Origin: Candidatus Hydrogenedens terephthalaticus JGI OTU-1
GTDB lineage: Bacteria > Hydrogenedentota > Hydrogenedentia > Hydrogenedentales > Hydrogenedentaceae
Direction: 5' to 3'
Length of the DNA stretch: 64,000 nucleotides
Assembly: GCA_000493945.1 (NCBI GenBank)
Contig: AWNW01000001.1
Location: 102,071-166,070 of the forward strand
The stretch's first letter is position 1. Each line of letters starts with the position of its first letter. This document shows, one piece after another, positions 29,968 to 39,281 of this stretch. The translations under genes and the position numbers were made by a program. The notes beneath the pieces were generated by a model. It was not told the origin of the DNA and searched no databases. It was given only the letters and a program-made list of their open reading frames with translations.

Positions 29968-32900
29968 ATGAACATTAAAATTAATAAAAGCAAAATATAC
30001 ATAGGAACTTTTTTATTTGTTATAGGTGTATGTTTTGTTTTTTCTTCCCCATCAATTGCTCAAACAGAAGCAGAGGTGGATTATTGCAATATTCCTAATT
30101 GCAATAATGTGATACCGGGACCTGTGTATACAGAAAGTTTTGAAAATTCCATGAGGGAATTATATGCAAAAATTCCATTAATTGGAGGAAATCCTGATAA
30201 TCTTGATTTGGATTTTGATGGGATGAAGGACACAGCCCAGGCTCGTTTATTCGACACAATCATGGGAAGTTTCTCGTTAATTGGCGGAATACCTACTCGT
30301 AATTGTATCTATTGGGCTTATGTAGCCAATCGGTTAAAAGTTGAAGCGTTAGCACTCGCCATACAAACTGGCTGGCCATCATATTTAGGAGAGCCACCAG
30401 ACCTTGAAGGTATGAAAACTTTCTTTGCAGCGCTGGCAACTATGGGAAATGAAGAAATTATAAATACAGTATTAAATGCGTTAAAATGGATCATTCCTGA
30501 TTTGCCCGACCTATCCTTGTTGGAATTAGATGGTTCAAATATCGTTTATCTAAATGCTAAGGGCGATGCAGATTTAGACGGTGTCTGTAATATTGGTGAA
30601 TATAAGGCGTGGGTATTAAATATACCTGCTGATTTCGATGCGTTTGTAAATGCCGCTACTAAAAACAGTATTACAGATTATTTTGGTGGTTGCCCTGCTT
30701 GTGGGACAGAAGGAACTGTGGAAGGTGAAGGTGAAGGTGAAGGAGGTGGACCACCACCTTGTAATATGCGTTCTGATGAGAATTATTTCGCTCTATTAGT
30801 GATGTTTGGTGATACGAATGGTGATGAAAAGTTATCAAAAAATGAATTAAAAGCCTTTGTTACAGGGTTCCTTTTAGATTTAGGGTGGTGGTTAATTGAT
30901 AAAAATGGTGATGGATTTATGTCCTTTGAAGAATTCGTTGCCAGCAATCGTTTAGGTGGGCTATTACCTGCGCATCTCGATTCCAATGGAGACAACCAAG
31001 TAACTTTGACTGAAATAAGACAATTAAGTTCAAAGATTACACAAGCAAAATTTGATGAGGTTGATATTGATGATAATGGCTATCTTGATTGCATTGATAT
31101 TATGGGTCCACTTCCTGAATCCTGCTATGCCGAATGGTGCTGGGATACATGCAATCAGACCGCAGTAAATGCAGGGTTTGAAGCCGCATTGCGTAGCCTA
31201 TATGGGATTGCTTCTTTTCTTGGCGTAAATCCGGATACAGCGGATATAGATGGTAATGGGATGTATGATGTAGCACAAGCAAGGTTATTAGATTATATTC
31301 TTGCTCATACAGAATTACCTGTTTTCTGCTGTGTTAAAAATGCATACATGAATAATCGTGTTGTGGCTCAAACCAAATGGGACTCGATTCCCTTATTGGG
31401 TACCATTTTCTCGAATACGACATTTATTAATGTTGTTGCTGGAGTTCTTACCACAGGTGAAGAGTCATTTATTAATTCTATTGTTAATGTGATTGATACA
31501 TTAATGTTTTGGGGTACCTTTACATTAAGTGGATATGACTTAACAGCGGGGCAGTATCTTGCATCTGCTGGTGACCCGGATTTTGATGAAGTATGTAATG
31601 TGGGTGAGTATAAAGCCTATGTGTCTGCACCTGCTGATATAGACACTTTTATACTTGCTGCATTGGATATTAATCAAACCTTGAACGGTGGTGGTTGTCC
31701 ACTTTGTCCGGGCACTTATGAAGGGGAACCGTCCTGTGATATTGATGATATTACACATTACTACTATATCTTGATTATGTTCGGTGATACAGATGGTAAT
31801 GGGCTATTATCCAAGGAGGAACTAAAAGCCATTACAGGTTGGAGTGATACTGTATTATTGTTGTGGGGTGCTGTAGATACAAATGGGGATAATCAATTGT
31901 CTCTGGATGAATTTTCTAAAGTTGAGTGGTTATATAACTTATTACCGGGATTAGATGGCAATAATGATGGTGCCCTTACACTTATAGAACTGCAAAATCT
32001 GAATTCTAATATAACCATTGACCAATTAAATGCTGTAGATTTGAATCAAAATGGTGTTCTTGATTGTGATGACTTTGTAATCCCAGAAGGAGAAGGTGTG
32101 GTAGAAGGCACCCCTGAAGGTACTCCAGAGGGTACTCCGGAAGGAACTCCCGAAGGTATACCCGAAGGTACACCCGAGGGCACACCGGAAGGTAACCCCG
32201 AAGGCACCCCTGAAGGAACGCCGGAAGGTACACCCGAAGGCACCCCTGAAGGAACGCCGGAAGGTGTTGTAGAGGGTGAACCTCCTACCTGCGATATTGA
32301 TGATATTGAACATTATTTCTTGATTATGCTTCTATTCGGTGATACCAATGGTGATGGTTTGTTGTCAAAGAGTGAATTCAAAGCATTAACGGGTTGGAGT
32401 GATTTGGTAATTGCCGCTGTTTGGTATCTTGTTGATAAAAATAGAGATAATCAATTAACTTTTGAAGAATTTACAACTGTAAGTTCTATATTTAATTTAC
32501 TGCCCAAACTTGATTCAAACAATGATAATGTCATTACTTTAACTGAAGTTCGTGCTTTAAGTTCAAAGATTACTCAGGAACAATTTGATGTTGCAGATAA
32601 GAACGATAATGGTGTTCTTGATTGCTCCGATTTCTTACCTTCACCTGAAGGGGAAGGTATAGTAGAAGGCACACCAGAAGGAGTCCCTGAAGGTCAACCG
32701 GAAGGAGTTGTCGAAGGCACGCCAGAGGGAGTACCCGAAGGGCAACCGGAAGGTGTTGAAGAAGGTACACCGGAAGGAATATCAGAAGGTATTTCCGAAG
32801 GAACAATAGAAGGCGTAGTAGAAGGCACGCCAGAAGGTGTTGAAGAAGGCACACCGGAAGGAGTACCCGAAGGGCAGCCGGAAGGAGTAGTAGAAGGCAC

Positions 32901-33408
32901 GCCAGAAGGAATACCCGAAGGGCAACCGGAAGGTGTTGAAGAAGGCACATCGGAAGGAGTACCCGAAGGACAACCGGAAGGAATTGAAGAAGGCACGCCA
33001 GAGGGAGTACCCGAAGGGCAACCAGAAGGAGTTGAAGAAGGTACGCCAGAAGGAATACCCGAAGGGCAACCAGAAGGTGTTGTAGAAGGTGCACCAGAAG
33101 GAGAAATTCCGAACGGAACTCATTCCGCTGATAGAAACTCTAACTGGAGGTTTGAATTAACAGAATTACTTCGTGTCATTCAGTTATTCAACTCGTTTGG
33201 TTATCATTGTGATAGTTCTTCTGAAGATGGCTATGCTCCTGGAAAGATGGAATCTTTACAGAATTGCTTACCACATACCAGCGATTACAATCCTCAAGAT
33301 TGGCGTATTAGCCTTACAGAATTGCTGAGATTAATACAGTTCTTTAATATAGGTGGATACAGGTTGTGTCCAGATAGTGAAGATGGTTATTGTGGTGGAC
33401 TGAACTAA
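29968..33408 (+). CDS. Large secreted PEG-repeat, multi-EF-hand protein with C-terminal dockerin-like pair
   Basis: A signal peptide (about 1-31, ending SIAQ) is followed by two copies of the ~200-residue Cys/Ca-loop domain also found in the 2082 protein (about 39-247 and 385-585). Each has DxDxxGMxDxAQARLxD, GDxDxDxVCNxGEY and a closing GGCPxC. Three EF-hand blocks (about 263-380, 588-706 and 772-890), each with four loops such as DTNGDGLLSKSE and DSNNDNVITLTE, alternate with them. PEG linkers (about 706-771 and 893-1046) precede a C-terminal ELLR-type dockerin-like pair (about 1050-1146). At least 16 calcium-type loops are readable. No enzyme domain is present. It looks like a long calcium-rigidified stalk or scaffold with a docking end. 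Confidence 0.92.
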   Translation: MNIKINKSKIYIGTFLFVIGVCFVFSSPSIAQTEAEVDYCNIPNCNNVIPGPVYTESFENSMRELYAKIPLIGGNPDNLDLDFDGMKDTAQARLFDTIMGSFSLIGGIPTRNCIYWAYVANRLKVEALALAIQTGWPSYLGEPPDLEGMKTFFAALATMGNEEIINTVLNALKWIIPDLPDLSLLELDGSNIVYLNAKGDADLDGVCNIGEYKAWVLNIPADFDAFVNAATKNSITDYFGGCPACGTEGTVEGEGEGEGGGPPPCNMRSDENYFALLVMFGDTNGDEKLSKNELKAFVTGFLLDLGWWLIDKNGDGFMSFEEFVASNRLGGLLPAHLDSNGDNQVTLTEIRQLSSKITQAKFDEVDIDDNGYLDCIDIMGPLPESCYAEWCWDTCNQTAVNAGFEAALRSLYGIASFLGVNPDTADIDGNGMYDVAQARLLDYILAHTELPVFCCVKNAYMNNRVVAQTKWDSIPLLGTIFSNTTFINVVAGVLTTGEESFINSIVNVIDTLMFWGTFTLSGYDLTAGQYLASAGDPDFDEVCNVGEYKAYVSAPADIDTFILAALDINQTLNGGGCPLCPGTYEGEPSCDIDDITHYYYILIMFGDTDGNGLLSKEELKAITGWSDTVLLLWGAVDTNGDNQLSLDEFSKVEWLYNLLPGLDGNNDGALTLIELQNLNSNITIDQLNAVDLNQNGVLDCDDFVIPEGEGVVEGTPEGTPEGTPEGTPEGIPEGTPEGTPEGNPEGTPEGTPEGTPEGTPEGTPEGVVEGEPPTCDIDDIEHYFLIMLLFGDTNGDGLLSKSEFKALTGWSDLVIAAVWYLVDKNRDNQLTFEEFTTVSSIFNLLPKLDSNNDNVITLTEVRALSSKITQEQFDVADKNDNGVLDCSDFLPSPEGEGIVEGTPEGVPEGQPEGVVEGTPEGVPEGQPEGVEEGTPEGISEGISEGTIEGVVEGTPEGVEEGTPEGVPEGQPEGVVEGTPEGIPEGQPEGVEEGTSEGVPEGQPEGIEEGTPEGVPEGQPEGVEEGTPEGIPEGQPEGVVEGAPEGEIPNGTHSADRNSNWRFELTELLRVIQLFNSFGYHCDSSSEDGYAPGKMESLQNCLPHTSDYNPQDWRISLTELLRLIQFFNIGGYRLCPDSEDGYCGGLN
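32083..32280 (+). repeat. PEG tandem repeat, linker A of the 29968 protein
   Basis: About sixteen PEGT/PEGI/PEGN units of 12 bp. A 36-bp unit beginning GGCACCCCTGAAGGAACG is repeated head to tail near 32203 and 32239. Confidence 0.9.
32644..33105 (+). repeat. PEG tandem repeat, linker B of the 29968 protein
   Basis: About 154 codons of EGTPEGVPEGQPEGVV-type units. The dominant period is 16 residues (48 bp), with an irregular ISEGISEGTIEG insertion. Codon variation between units shows the repeat is not brand new throughout. Confidence 0.9.
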
Positions 33409-33427
33409 AAGAAACTATCAATAATTT

Positions 33428-33470
33428 ATACCCGTCGAAATTTCACAATTTCGGCGGGTATATTCTTTTG
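33428..33470 (+). terminator. Rho-independent terminator after the 29968 gene
   Basis: Stem ATACCCGTCGAAATT (33428-33442) pairs with 33447-33461 over 15 bp with one G-T wobble, loop TCAC, then a T-rich tail (TTCTTTTG). It lies 20 bp after the stop and just before the next promoter. Confidence 0.88.
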
Positions 33471-33479
33471 TGTTATAAT
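33468..33479 (+). promoter_or_regulatory. Extended -10 promoter TTGTGTTATAAT, gene 33538
   Basis: One base different from the 12-mers at 29391 and 29928. It starts in the T tract of the preceding terminator and lies 59 bp before the ATG at 33538. Confidence 0.5.
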
Positions 33480-33537
33480 TCTTTCAATTTTTTACTCTAA
33501 TTACAGAACCCCTTCAATTATAAAAGTGGAGAACTGT

Positions 33538-36231
33538 ATGTTATTTACTTCTCTATTAATGGTCTTTATAAGTTTCCAACTTCCTGAATGGACATTTGAT
33601 AACTCTGATATTTTACAAAAGTGGGTACCTAATGGACAGGTGCAGGATGTAAGGATTGAAAACGGTAAATTATATGGAAGGACCCAGGGCACAGACCCTT
33701 ATCTTTTATGCGAAGGTATTGATTTCCCCGCAACTCCTTATCAATACATACATGTTCGTATAAAGACAAATCATGGAGGTATGGGACAGATATTCTGGTC
33801 CGGAACAAATGAAGGACAATATGGAGGACTATCGGGGGATAAATCTATTACTTTCAATTTTGAAGAGAAGAATGATTGGCAGGATATTTATGTTTTTCCG
33901 TTTTGGCATAAGGAAGGGAAGATTATCAAAATAAGATTTGATTTATGTGATGCACTGGAATTCGAGTTAGAGAAAATTTCAATTAAAACATGGGATAAAG
34001 GGGATGCCCCTATTACAGATGTTTACGAATGGCAATTTCCCGAAGGGGATATTTCCTCATGGAGAATAGATTCTGAGAATAGTCCTTATTACTTCTTTAA
34101 ACCTGTATCACTACCCATCGGAAAGAAAAAATATCTTTCTATTGAATATTCTGCAAGTAAAAGTGCTAGTTCAATAGATTTTATTTGGGCGGGACAGGAT
34201 GTATCAGGACCTCAAACTATTTCTCTATCATTGATTACAGATAATAAAACGCATGTTAATGTTATTGATATGTTTCAGTATCCTACCTGGAAGGAACCTA
34301 TTCTTGCTTTGGGATTTCATATTCCCGACTGTTCAAAAGTAAAAATATATTCCCTATCTATAGGGGAAGAGCCATTGGAAAAACCTGAACTTGTTGTCTC
34401 TTACTTTGGTGCTGCTCAGGGCGGTATAAGAGCGGCGAGAGAAGTTCCTATTTTATTAAGACTTTCTAATCAAGGAGGTGGTGTTGCCCGTGTTGATAAC
34501 TTAAAATTTAATCACCCGGGTTCATTAAATGTAGAAAAAGGACCTGTTCCAGAGCCTCCGTATGAAATCGAGTATGATGATTTTATGGATATTTACTGGT
34601 CGGTTACTCCAGAAAAATCAGGTATCTATCCTATAGAGATTATACCTTTATTAAAAGAGGCTCCCTTAACTATTAATACAGGAGAATTGCAAGTATTACC
34701 CGAAATTAGAAAAATATCAGCAGAATATGTTCCTGAACCAAAGCCAATTAAAACCAAGGTAGATATTTGTGCGTTTTATTTCCCGGGTTGGGATACTGCA
34801 GAGAAATGGGATTGTATCTTAACGACTGCTCCAATAAGAAAACCTATTTTGGGATATTATGATGAGGGAAACCCGGAATGTGTGGATTGGCAAATTAAAT
34901 GGGCTGTAGAAAACGGAATTAAATGTTTTCTTGTTGATTGGTATTGGGTTGCTGGTAAAGAATCACTAAAACATTGGTTCGAAGCATATCGTAAAGCAAG
35001 GTATAGGGACTATCTGAAAGTGGCGATTATGTGGGCAAATCATAATCCTCCCAATACTCACTCTGTAGAAGATTGGGAAAAAGTTAATAGAGAATGGATT
35101 GATAATTATTTTAATTTGCCATCTTATTATAGGATTAATAATAAACCGCTTGTATGTATCTGGTCTCCTGAAAATATACGCCATGATTTGGGTAGTTCGG
35201 AGGCGGTAAAGGCATTGTTAGAGAAATCCCAGCAATGGGCAAAAGAAGCAGGCTATGAGGGTATTGAATTTATGGCAATTAACAATAACCAGTCTGCCAG
35301 TGAATTGCAAATATTAAAAAATGAAGGCTATTCATCTTTTACTAATTATCACGAATTTAATAGAGCCGTTTACATGAGTCCAATACCTAACCGTGCGAAA
35401 TACGAAGATGTAGTTTCCGAGATACCCTCTATCTGGAGGGAAAAACATGGTTTATGTGAAGGTATGACTTATTATCCCCTTGTGGAAACAGGTTGGGATT
35501 CGCGTCCCTGGCATGGGTCTAAAGCATTAGTCATTGAGGGAAGAACTCCAGAACTATTTAACACCATGCTCCTATCTGCTCGTGATTTTGTGGAAGAGAA
35601 GAATACGCCGATGATTGTTTTGGGACCATTGAACGAATGGGGAGAGGGAAGTTATATAGAACCCAATACAGAATTTGGCTTTACGATGTATGAAGCCATT
35701 CGCAATGTTTTCGCTTCATCCAATACACAACCTTTACCTGTTAATATTTCTCCGGAGGATGTAGGATTAGGACCGTACGACTTTCCTGTGCCTGCCTTTG
35801 AAACATCGTGGGACTTTCATGAATCTTTATCAGGATGGAGAGTATTCAGAGGTATGAATGGTATAAAAGTGGAGGAAGGTAGTCTTACAGGTAGAACAAA
35901 TACAGATGACCCATCTATCTATTTCTTCTACTTCGGGACGAAAGGTCTTAAAGCGAGTCAATTTCCAAGAGCCACTTTACGATTGCGTGTAGACAATCCA
36001 ACACCGATAGAAAATAAAGCACAGTTATATTGGTCAGCAAAAGGGACTAATTTCAACGATGAAAATTCCATTACAATACCTATTCGTGCAGATGGAGGTT
36101 ATTATACTTATACATTTAATTTGCGTGAACATCCTAATTGGTGTGGAAGAATTAAGGCAATTCGTATTGACCCCTGTACCCTCAATAATGTAAGTATTTG
36201 GATTGATTCCTTTACACTTCACCAAAATTAA
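33538..36231 (+). CDS. WbsX / GH99-like protein with flanking beta-sandwich domains
   Basis: I prefer ATG 33538 (GTGGAG 6 bp upstream) over the in-frame GTG at 33526. A short hydrophobic N-terminus (LFTSLLMVFISF) is probably a signal. Two jelly-roll-like regions (about 20-165 and 165-285; DVRIENGKLYGRTQGTDPY) precede the central WbsX/GH99-like barrel (about 405-725). That barrel has FYFPGWD, GIKCFLVDWYW, IMWANHN and GPLNEWGEGSYIEP. A third jelly-roll (about 755-895) ends the protein and resembles the first (SLTGRTNTDDPSIYF). WbsX-like domains are linked to glycans, and GH99 members are endo-alpha-mannosidases/mannanases, but the exact reaction is unknown here. The flanking modules resemble carbohydrate-binding domains. 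Confidence 0.8.
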   Translation: MLFTSLLMVFISFQLPEWTFDNSDILQKWVPNGQVQDVRIENGKLYGRTQGTDPYLLCEGIDFPATPYQYIHVRIKTNHGGMGQIFWSGTNEGQYGGLSGDKSITFNFEEKNDWQDIYVFPFWHKEGKIIKIRFDLCDALEFELEKISIKTWDKGDAPITDVYEWQFPEGDISSWRIDSENSPYYFFKPVSLPIGKKKYLSIEYSASKSASSIDFIWAGQDVSGPQTISLSLITDNKTHVNVIDMFQYPTWKEPILALGFHIPDCSKVKIYSLSIGEEPLEKPELVVSYFGAAQGGIRAAREVPILLRLSNQGGGVARVDNLKFNHPGSLNVEKGPVPEPPYEIEYDDFMDIYWSVTPEKSGIYPIEIIPLLKEAPLTINTGELQVLPEIRKISAEYVPEPKPIKTKVDICAFYFPGWDTAEKWDCILTTAPIRKPILGYYDEGNPECVDWQIKWAVENGIKCFLVDWYWVAGKESLKHWFEAYRKARYRDYLKVAIMWANHNPPNTHSVEDWEKVNREWIDNYFNLPSYYRINNKPLVCIWSPENIRHDLGSSEAVKALLEKSQQWAKEAGYEGIEFMAINNNQSASELQILKNEGYSSFTNYHEFNRAVYMSPIPNRAKYEDVVSEIPSIWREKHGLCEGMTYYPLVETGWDSRPWHGSKALVIEGRTPELFNTMLLSARDFVEEKNTPMIVLGPLNEWGEGSYIEPNTEFGFTMYEAIRNVFASSNTQPLPVNISPEDVGLGPYDFPVPAFETSWDFHESLSGWRVFRGMNGIKVEEGSLTGRTNTDDPSIYFFYFGTKGLKASQFPRATLRLRVDNPTPIENKAQLYWSAKGTNFNDENSITIPIRADGGYYTYTFNLREHPNWCGRIKAIRIDPCTLNNVSIWIDSFTLHQN

Positions 36232-36232
36232 T

Positions 36233-36264
36233 AAAAAAATACCTGCTGATACTTAAAGGTATTT
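36233..36264 (-). terminator. Probable terminator of the minus-strand GMC cluster
   Basis: On the minus strand an 8-bp perfect stem (AAATACCT, 36264-36257, with AGGTATTT, 36244-36237) is followed by a run of seven T. The stop codon of the GMC gene lies in the 12-base loop, which is unusual but workable. Confidence 0.5.
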
Positions 36265-37797
36265 AAGTATTTGAGATAATCGTGTGGCTAACGCCATAAT
36301 TGTTAATTGAGGGTTTACGCCAAGTGAGGTTGGGATTGAACTGCCATCACATACAAAAATATTTTTTGTGCCAAATACCTGATGATTAGAATCACAAACC
36401 CCTTTTTCAGGCGAATCAGCTAATCGGCAGGTTCCTAAAGGATGAAATGCCATACACTCAAAATCGGATGGAACATGTTCTTGTTTCATAAATATATTTA
36501 AATCGTCTCTGTTTTTTATTATATTGGGCTGTTTTGTTACCATTGCAAAAATCTGAACAGGATTTTCGTCCAGAGCCAGTTCCGCAAGGAAAGTGATGGC
36601 TCTTTTTAGTTTTTGGGCATCTGTATTTGTTAATTGGTATGAATAAATAGGTTGGTTCTTTATATTAAATCTCAAAGAACCTTCGTTACTATCTTTAATC
36701 ATGAAACCGAAAGTTGCTATATTCTTGTAGTTTTTCCAATAATGAATTAATTCGTTTCCTGAGAAAGGAACAGCGGAGGGTCCTAAATCCGGAGGCATTG
36801 CCACCCCTTCGAAAATAATCCCTTCATCTTCAAGTACTGTGCTATAGCAACCCTGAGGTATTCCTACCCATGAAGAAATGTTATCCTCAAGTTCGATGGA
36901 TATTTTACTTGCAGGGTGTATCGTTAAATGTGCCCCTAAGTTAGGATTATCAATGGCAATACCACTTCTTTTCAATAATAGAGGAGATAACATTGTTCCA
37001 CATGCAACTATTATTTTTTTCCCTTTTATTTCAACTTTATTTATGACCTTGTGTGTCGTTGGATGAACTACATCAACCACAACGCCTTTGCCTGTTTTTC
37101 CATCGGATAAAAGTATGCGTTTTGCCCGTGCATTATAGAATAAAAATAACCCCGCCTGTATGGCTTTAGGAATATAAGAAATTTCCATGCTTTTTTTTGC
37201 ACCTGAGGTGCAGCCATAACAACACATTCCACATCCCTGGCAGTTGTATGTATTCCGTCGTAAAGGAAGACAGGGCAGGTTCTTCTGTGTAAATATCTTT
37301 CGTATGAAGTCACTGGATTTATTCATTACATTCCAATCTGCGTCTTCAACATGTATTTCTCTCTCTACTTTCGAGAAGCAGTCCTGTAAATTTTCATTAT
37401 TTATATCTACCAAGCCAAATTCTGATTCCCATAAATTTAAAACCTTTTGTGGCACACGAAAACAGGTCCCCGAATTGATGACTGTAGTTCCTCCTACACA
37501 GCGTCCCAGTGGAATGGGAATCATAGGTTTTCCAATAGTGCCCGTAAATCCATTATCTCGATAAAGTTTAAGTAAAGAACGGAATGCAGATGTTTCCCAC
37601 GGGAAGGGAATTGCTCCTTCTTCAATAAGTGCTACTTTGGCTCCTTGTTCTGCTAATTCTTTTGAGAGGACTGCACCACCAGCACCACTACCAATAACAA
37701 TAAAATCAAAAATGGAATTGGTTAAATTTGTGTTTTCATTTGTGGCTAAATTGACCACATTAGGACGATTATAAATATCAAATAAATACTCATTCAT
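36253..37797 (-). CDS. GMC-family FAD oxidoreductase
   Basis: The FAD-binding Rossmann motif FIVIGSGAGGAVLSKELAE (about 31-49) is followed by LIEEGAIPFP and GRCVGGTTVINSG. The C-terminal GMC domain has FHPLGTCRLA (catalytic His region) and SIPTSLGVNPQLTIMALA. An unusual CQGCGMCCYGCTSGAKKS cluster of five Cys (about 175-195) resembles that of long-chain alcohol or sterol oxidases. No signal peptide is seen. The likely reaction is oxidation of a hydrophobic alcohol; the substrate is unknown. Its start overlaps the end of the upstream small gene by 8 bp, indicating translational coupling. Confidence 0.9.
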   Translation of the reverse strand: MNEYLFDIYNRPNVVNLATNENTNLTNSIFDFIVIGSGAGGAVLSKELAEQGAKVALIEEGAIPFPWETSAFRSLLKLYRDNGFTGTIGKPMIPIPLGRCVGGTTVINSGTCFRVPQKVLNLWESEFGLVDINNENLQDCFSKVEREIHVEDADWNVMNKSSDFIRKIFTQKNLPCLPLRRNTYNCQGCGMCCYGCTSGAKKSMEISYIPKAIQAGLFLFYNARAKRILLSDGKTGKGVVVDVVHPTTHKVINKVEIKGKKIIVACGTMLSPLLLKRSGIAIDNPNLGAHLTIHPASKISIELEDNISSWVGIPQGCYSTVLEDEGIIFEGVAMPPDLGPSAVPFSGNELIHYWKNYKNIATFGFMIKDSNEGSLRFNIKNQPIYSYQLTNTDAQKLKRAITFLAELALDENPVQIFAMVTKQPNIIKNRDDLNIFMKQEHVPSDFECMAFHPLGTCRLADSPEKGVCDSNHQVFGTKNIFVCDGSSIPTSLGVNPQLTIMALATRLSQILKYL

Positions 37798-38218
37798 CGG
37801 TTGTCTGTTTTACCTTTAAACAGGAATGATTTTTTCGTTCAGATAAGAATTCATGATAATTTGTATGTATCATAGTTTGAGGAAGTTGAAGGGCACTTCC
37901 AATCAGTAAAATCCGTATTCCTAAGAACAATGATTTTTTCCATAACCATTTTGACTGTTCCCAAGAGTTTAGCCATTTCTTTCTTAAAGTAAGATTTGAA
38001 TTACACATGAGAGAAAAAAATGAATAAGGAGGAGGAATAATAGAAATCAAAATGAGAGCAAATATAAAACCTAAGCGATTTATTGTTGGTAAAGAATCTA
38101 ATGTCTTTTTGAATTCTATCCAGAATTCATCCATTGAAACATTTTCAATCCAATAAGAATCATCATTAAATAATGTGGTTAAGATGGCATAACTATTTTT
38201 TTTAATGAATAATTCCAT
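37790..38218 (-). CDS. Hypothetical 142-residue protein, probably membrane-associated
   Basis: I do not recognise a family. One clear hydrophobic stretch (about 49-71; LGFIFALILISIIPPPYSFF) separates an acidic N-terminal part from a basic Trp-rich part (WLNSWEQSKWLWKKS). The overlap with the GMC gene and the 18-bp gap from the upstream gene make it a real member of this cluster. It may be a small partner or membrane anchor of the GMC enzyme. Confidence 0.65.
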   Translation of the reverse strand: MELFIKKNSYAILTTLFNDDSYWIENVSMDEFWIEFKKTLDSLPTINRLGFIFALILISIIPPPYSFFSLMCNSNLTLRKKWLNSWEQSKWLWKKSLFLGIRILLIGSALQLPQTMIHTNYHEFLSERKNHSCLKVKQTTDE

Positions 38219-38236
38219 ACGGGTAACACTTCTTTA

Positions 38237-39271
38237 TTAAATTGAAATAGGAACCTTTTCCCAGAGTTCTCTTTGTACCCATTCAAAGGCACATTTGCTG
38301 GGACTAATAAATTTTCGTTTTTTATTTAATTCTTTATCGTAAATTATTAATTTCATAGTTGCCATTTTGGTGTTGTAACAATATAATTCACTACAGTCCG
38401 TGTCTTCATATCGTACTCCAACAACCGTTGATATGTCTGCTTCAATAGATGCATACAATTGAATGTTATCTGTAGTTGTGCTAAATTCCCAGTATAATGG
38501 GATATATTTTGACTTATTTTTTACGATATGTCGCACAGAATTCAATATATAAGATTTTCTCTCATAATGTAGAAACAATGTTGTAAGTGGTGGTGAAATT
38601 ATTTTCCCTCCAATCTGAGCTCGGGCAGTTAAAATATCAATGATTATAGGAACAGGTTCACCATTTTCCTCATCAAAAAAAATACAACTATGAGACCATG
38701 CCCATGAGTGGCCTTGCTTTAATCCGGCAAGATGTCCTTGCATTCCTAAAGCATTATCTACCTGTATAATTTCATTATTTGCCCGAATAGTACCTTTAAA
38801 TAGGATTTTTTCATGAGTTGTAACTGCATAGTTTTTTACAATTCCTGTTTTCCATAATAAAAAAGGAATAAAATTATATGATTCCTGGGGTTCTGTAGGC
38901 ATGAGATTTAAGTCCCAAATAAGTTGTCTCTCTTTTCCTTCTATTTGCCCATGGCAGGAATTAAAATTTAAAAAATTATCGCGTAAAGTAATGGTATTGT
39001 CCGATGAACGATAATGGCATTCTTCTATAGGGAAGGTTTCCTTTATTGCTATATTTAGTGCTTTAGAGTTGCCTTCCTGAATTTCTTTTTTTGAAAAAAT
39101 TCCCCATATTTCCGCCACATTTTTTGAAGCATTTTTTAGTAATGTAAAACGGAACCAAAATGACCATGGTTGATCAATAGGATTTAATTTCCAGTACCAA
39201 ACTTCGTAAGCATTACCACTGGAATGAGGAAGTAGAAATGGTGTATTTGTTATATGATATGGAAATTTCAT
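38237..39271 (-). CDS. Hypothetical protein, possibly CrtC/tocopherol-cyclase-like lipocalin fold
   Basis: 344 residues, with no signal peptide or membrane helix. Rich in aromatic residues and beta-strand. The opening (SSGNAYEVWYWKLNPIDQPWSFWFRFTLL) and the motif MQGHLAGLKQGHSWAWSHSC recall the paired lipocalin-like folds of carotenoid hydratase (CrtC) and tocopherol cyclase-type proteins. These bind long isoprenoid or lipid ligands. The resemblance is by eye and weak. Placement beside a GMC alcohol oxidase fits a hydrophobic substrate. The small membrane gene starts 10 bp upstream on the same strand. Confidence 0.6.
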   Translation of the reverse strand: MKFPYHITNTPFLLPHSSGNAYEVWYWKLNPIDQPWSFWFRFTLLKNASKNVAEIWGIFSKKEIQEGNSKALNIAIKETFPIEECHYRSSDNTITLRDNFLNFNSCHGQIEGKERQLIWDLNLMPTEPQESYNFIPFLLWKTGIVKNYAVTTHEKILFKGTIRANNEIIQVDNALGMQGHLAGLKQGHSWAWSHSCIFFDEENGEPVPIIIDILTARAQIGGKIISPPLTTLFLHYERKSYILNSVRHIVKNKSKYIPLYWEFSTTTDNIQLYASIEADISTVVGVRYEDTDCSELYCYNTKMATMKLIIYDKELNKKRKFISPSKCAFEWVQRELWEKVPISI

Positions 39272-39281
39272 GATGATATTG

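Noticed and set aside
32046..32996. Long minus-strand open frames rich in Pro-Ser-Gly-Val
   Set aside because: They are the reverse reading of the PEG codons of the 29968 gene; they have no ribosome site and exist only because the repeat lacks stops in that frame. The same applies to frames opposite the PEG linkers near 2078 and 2807.
32644..33105. Possible CRISPR-like or satellite array
   Set aside because: The repeat is coding, in frame throughout, has no unique spacers, and its period follows the 16-residue protein unit.
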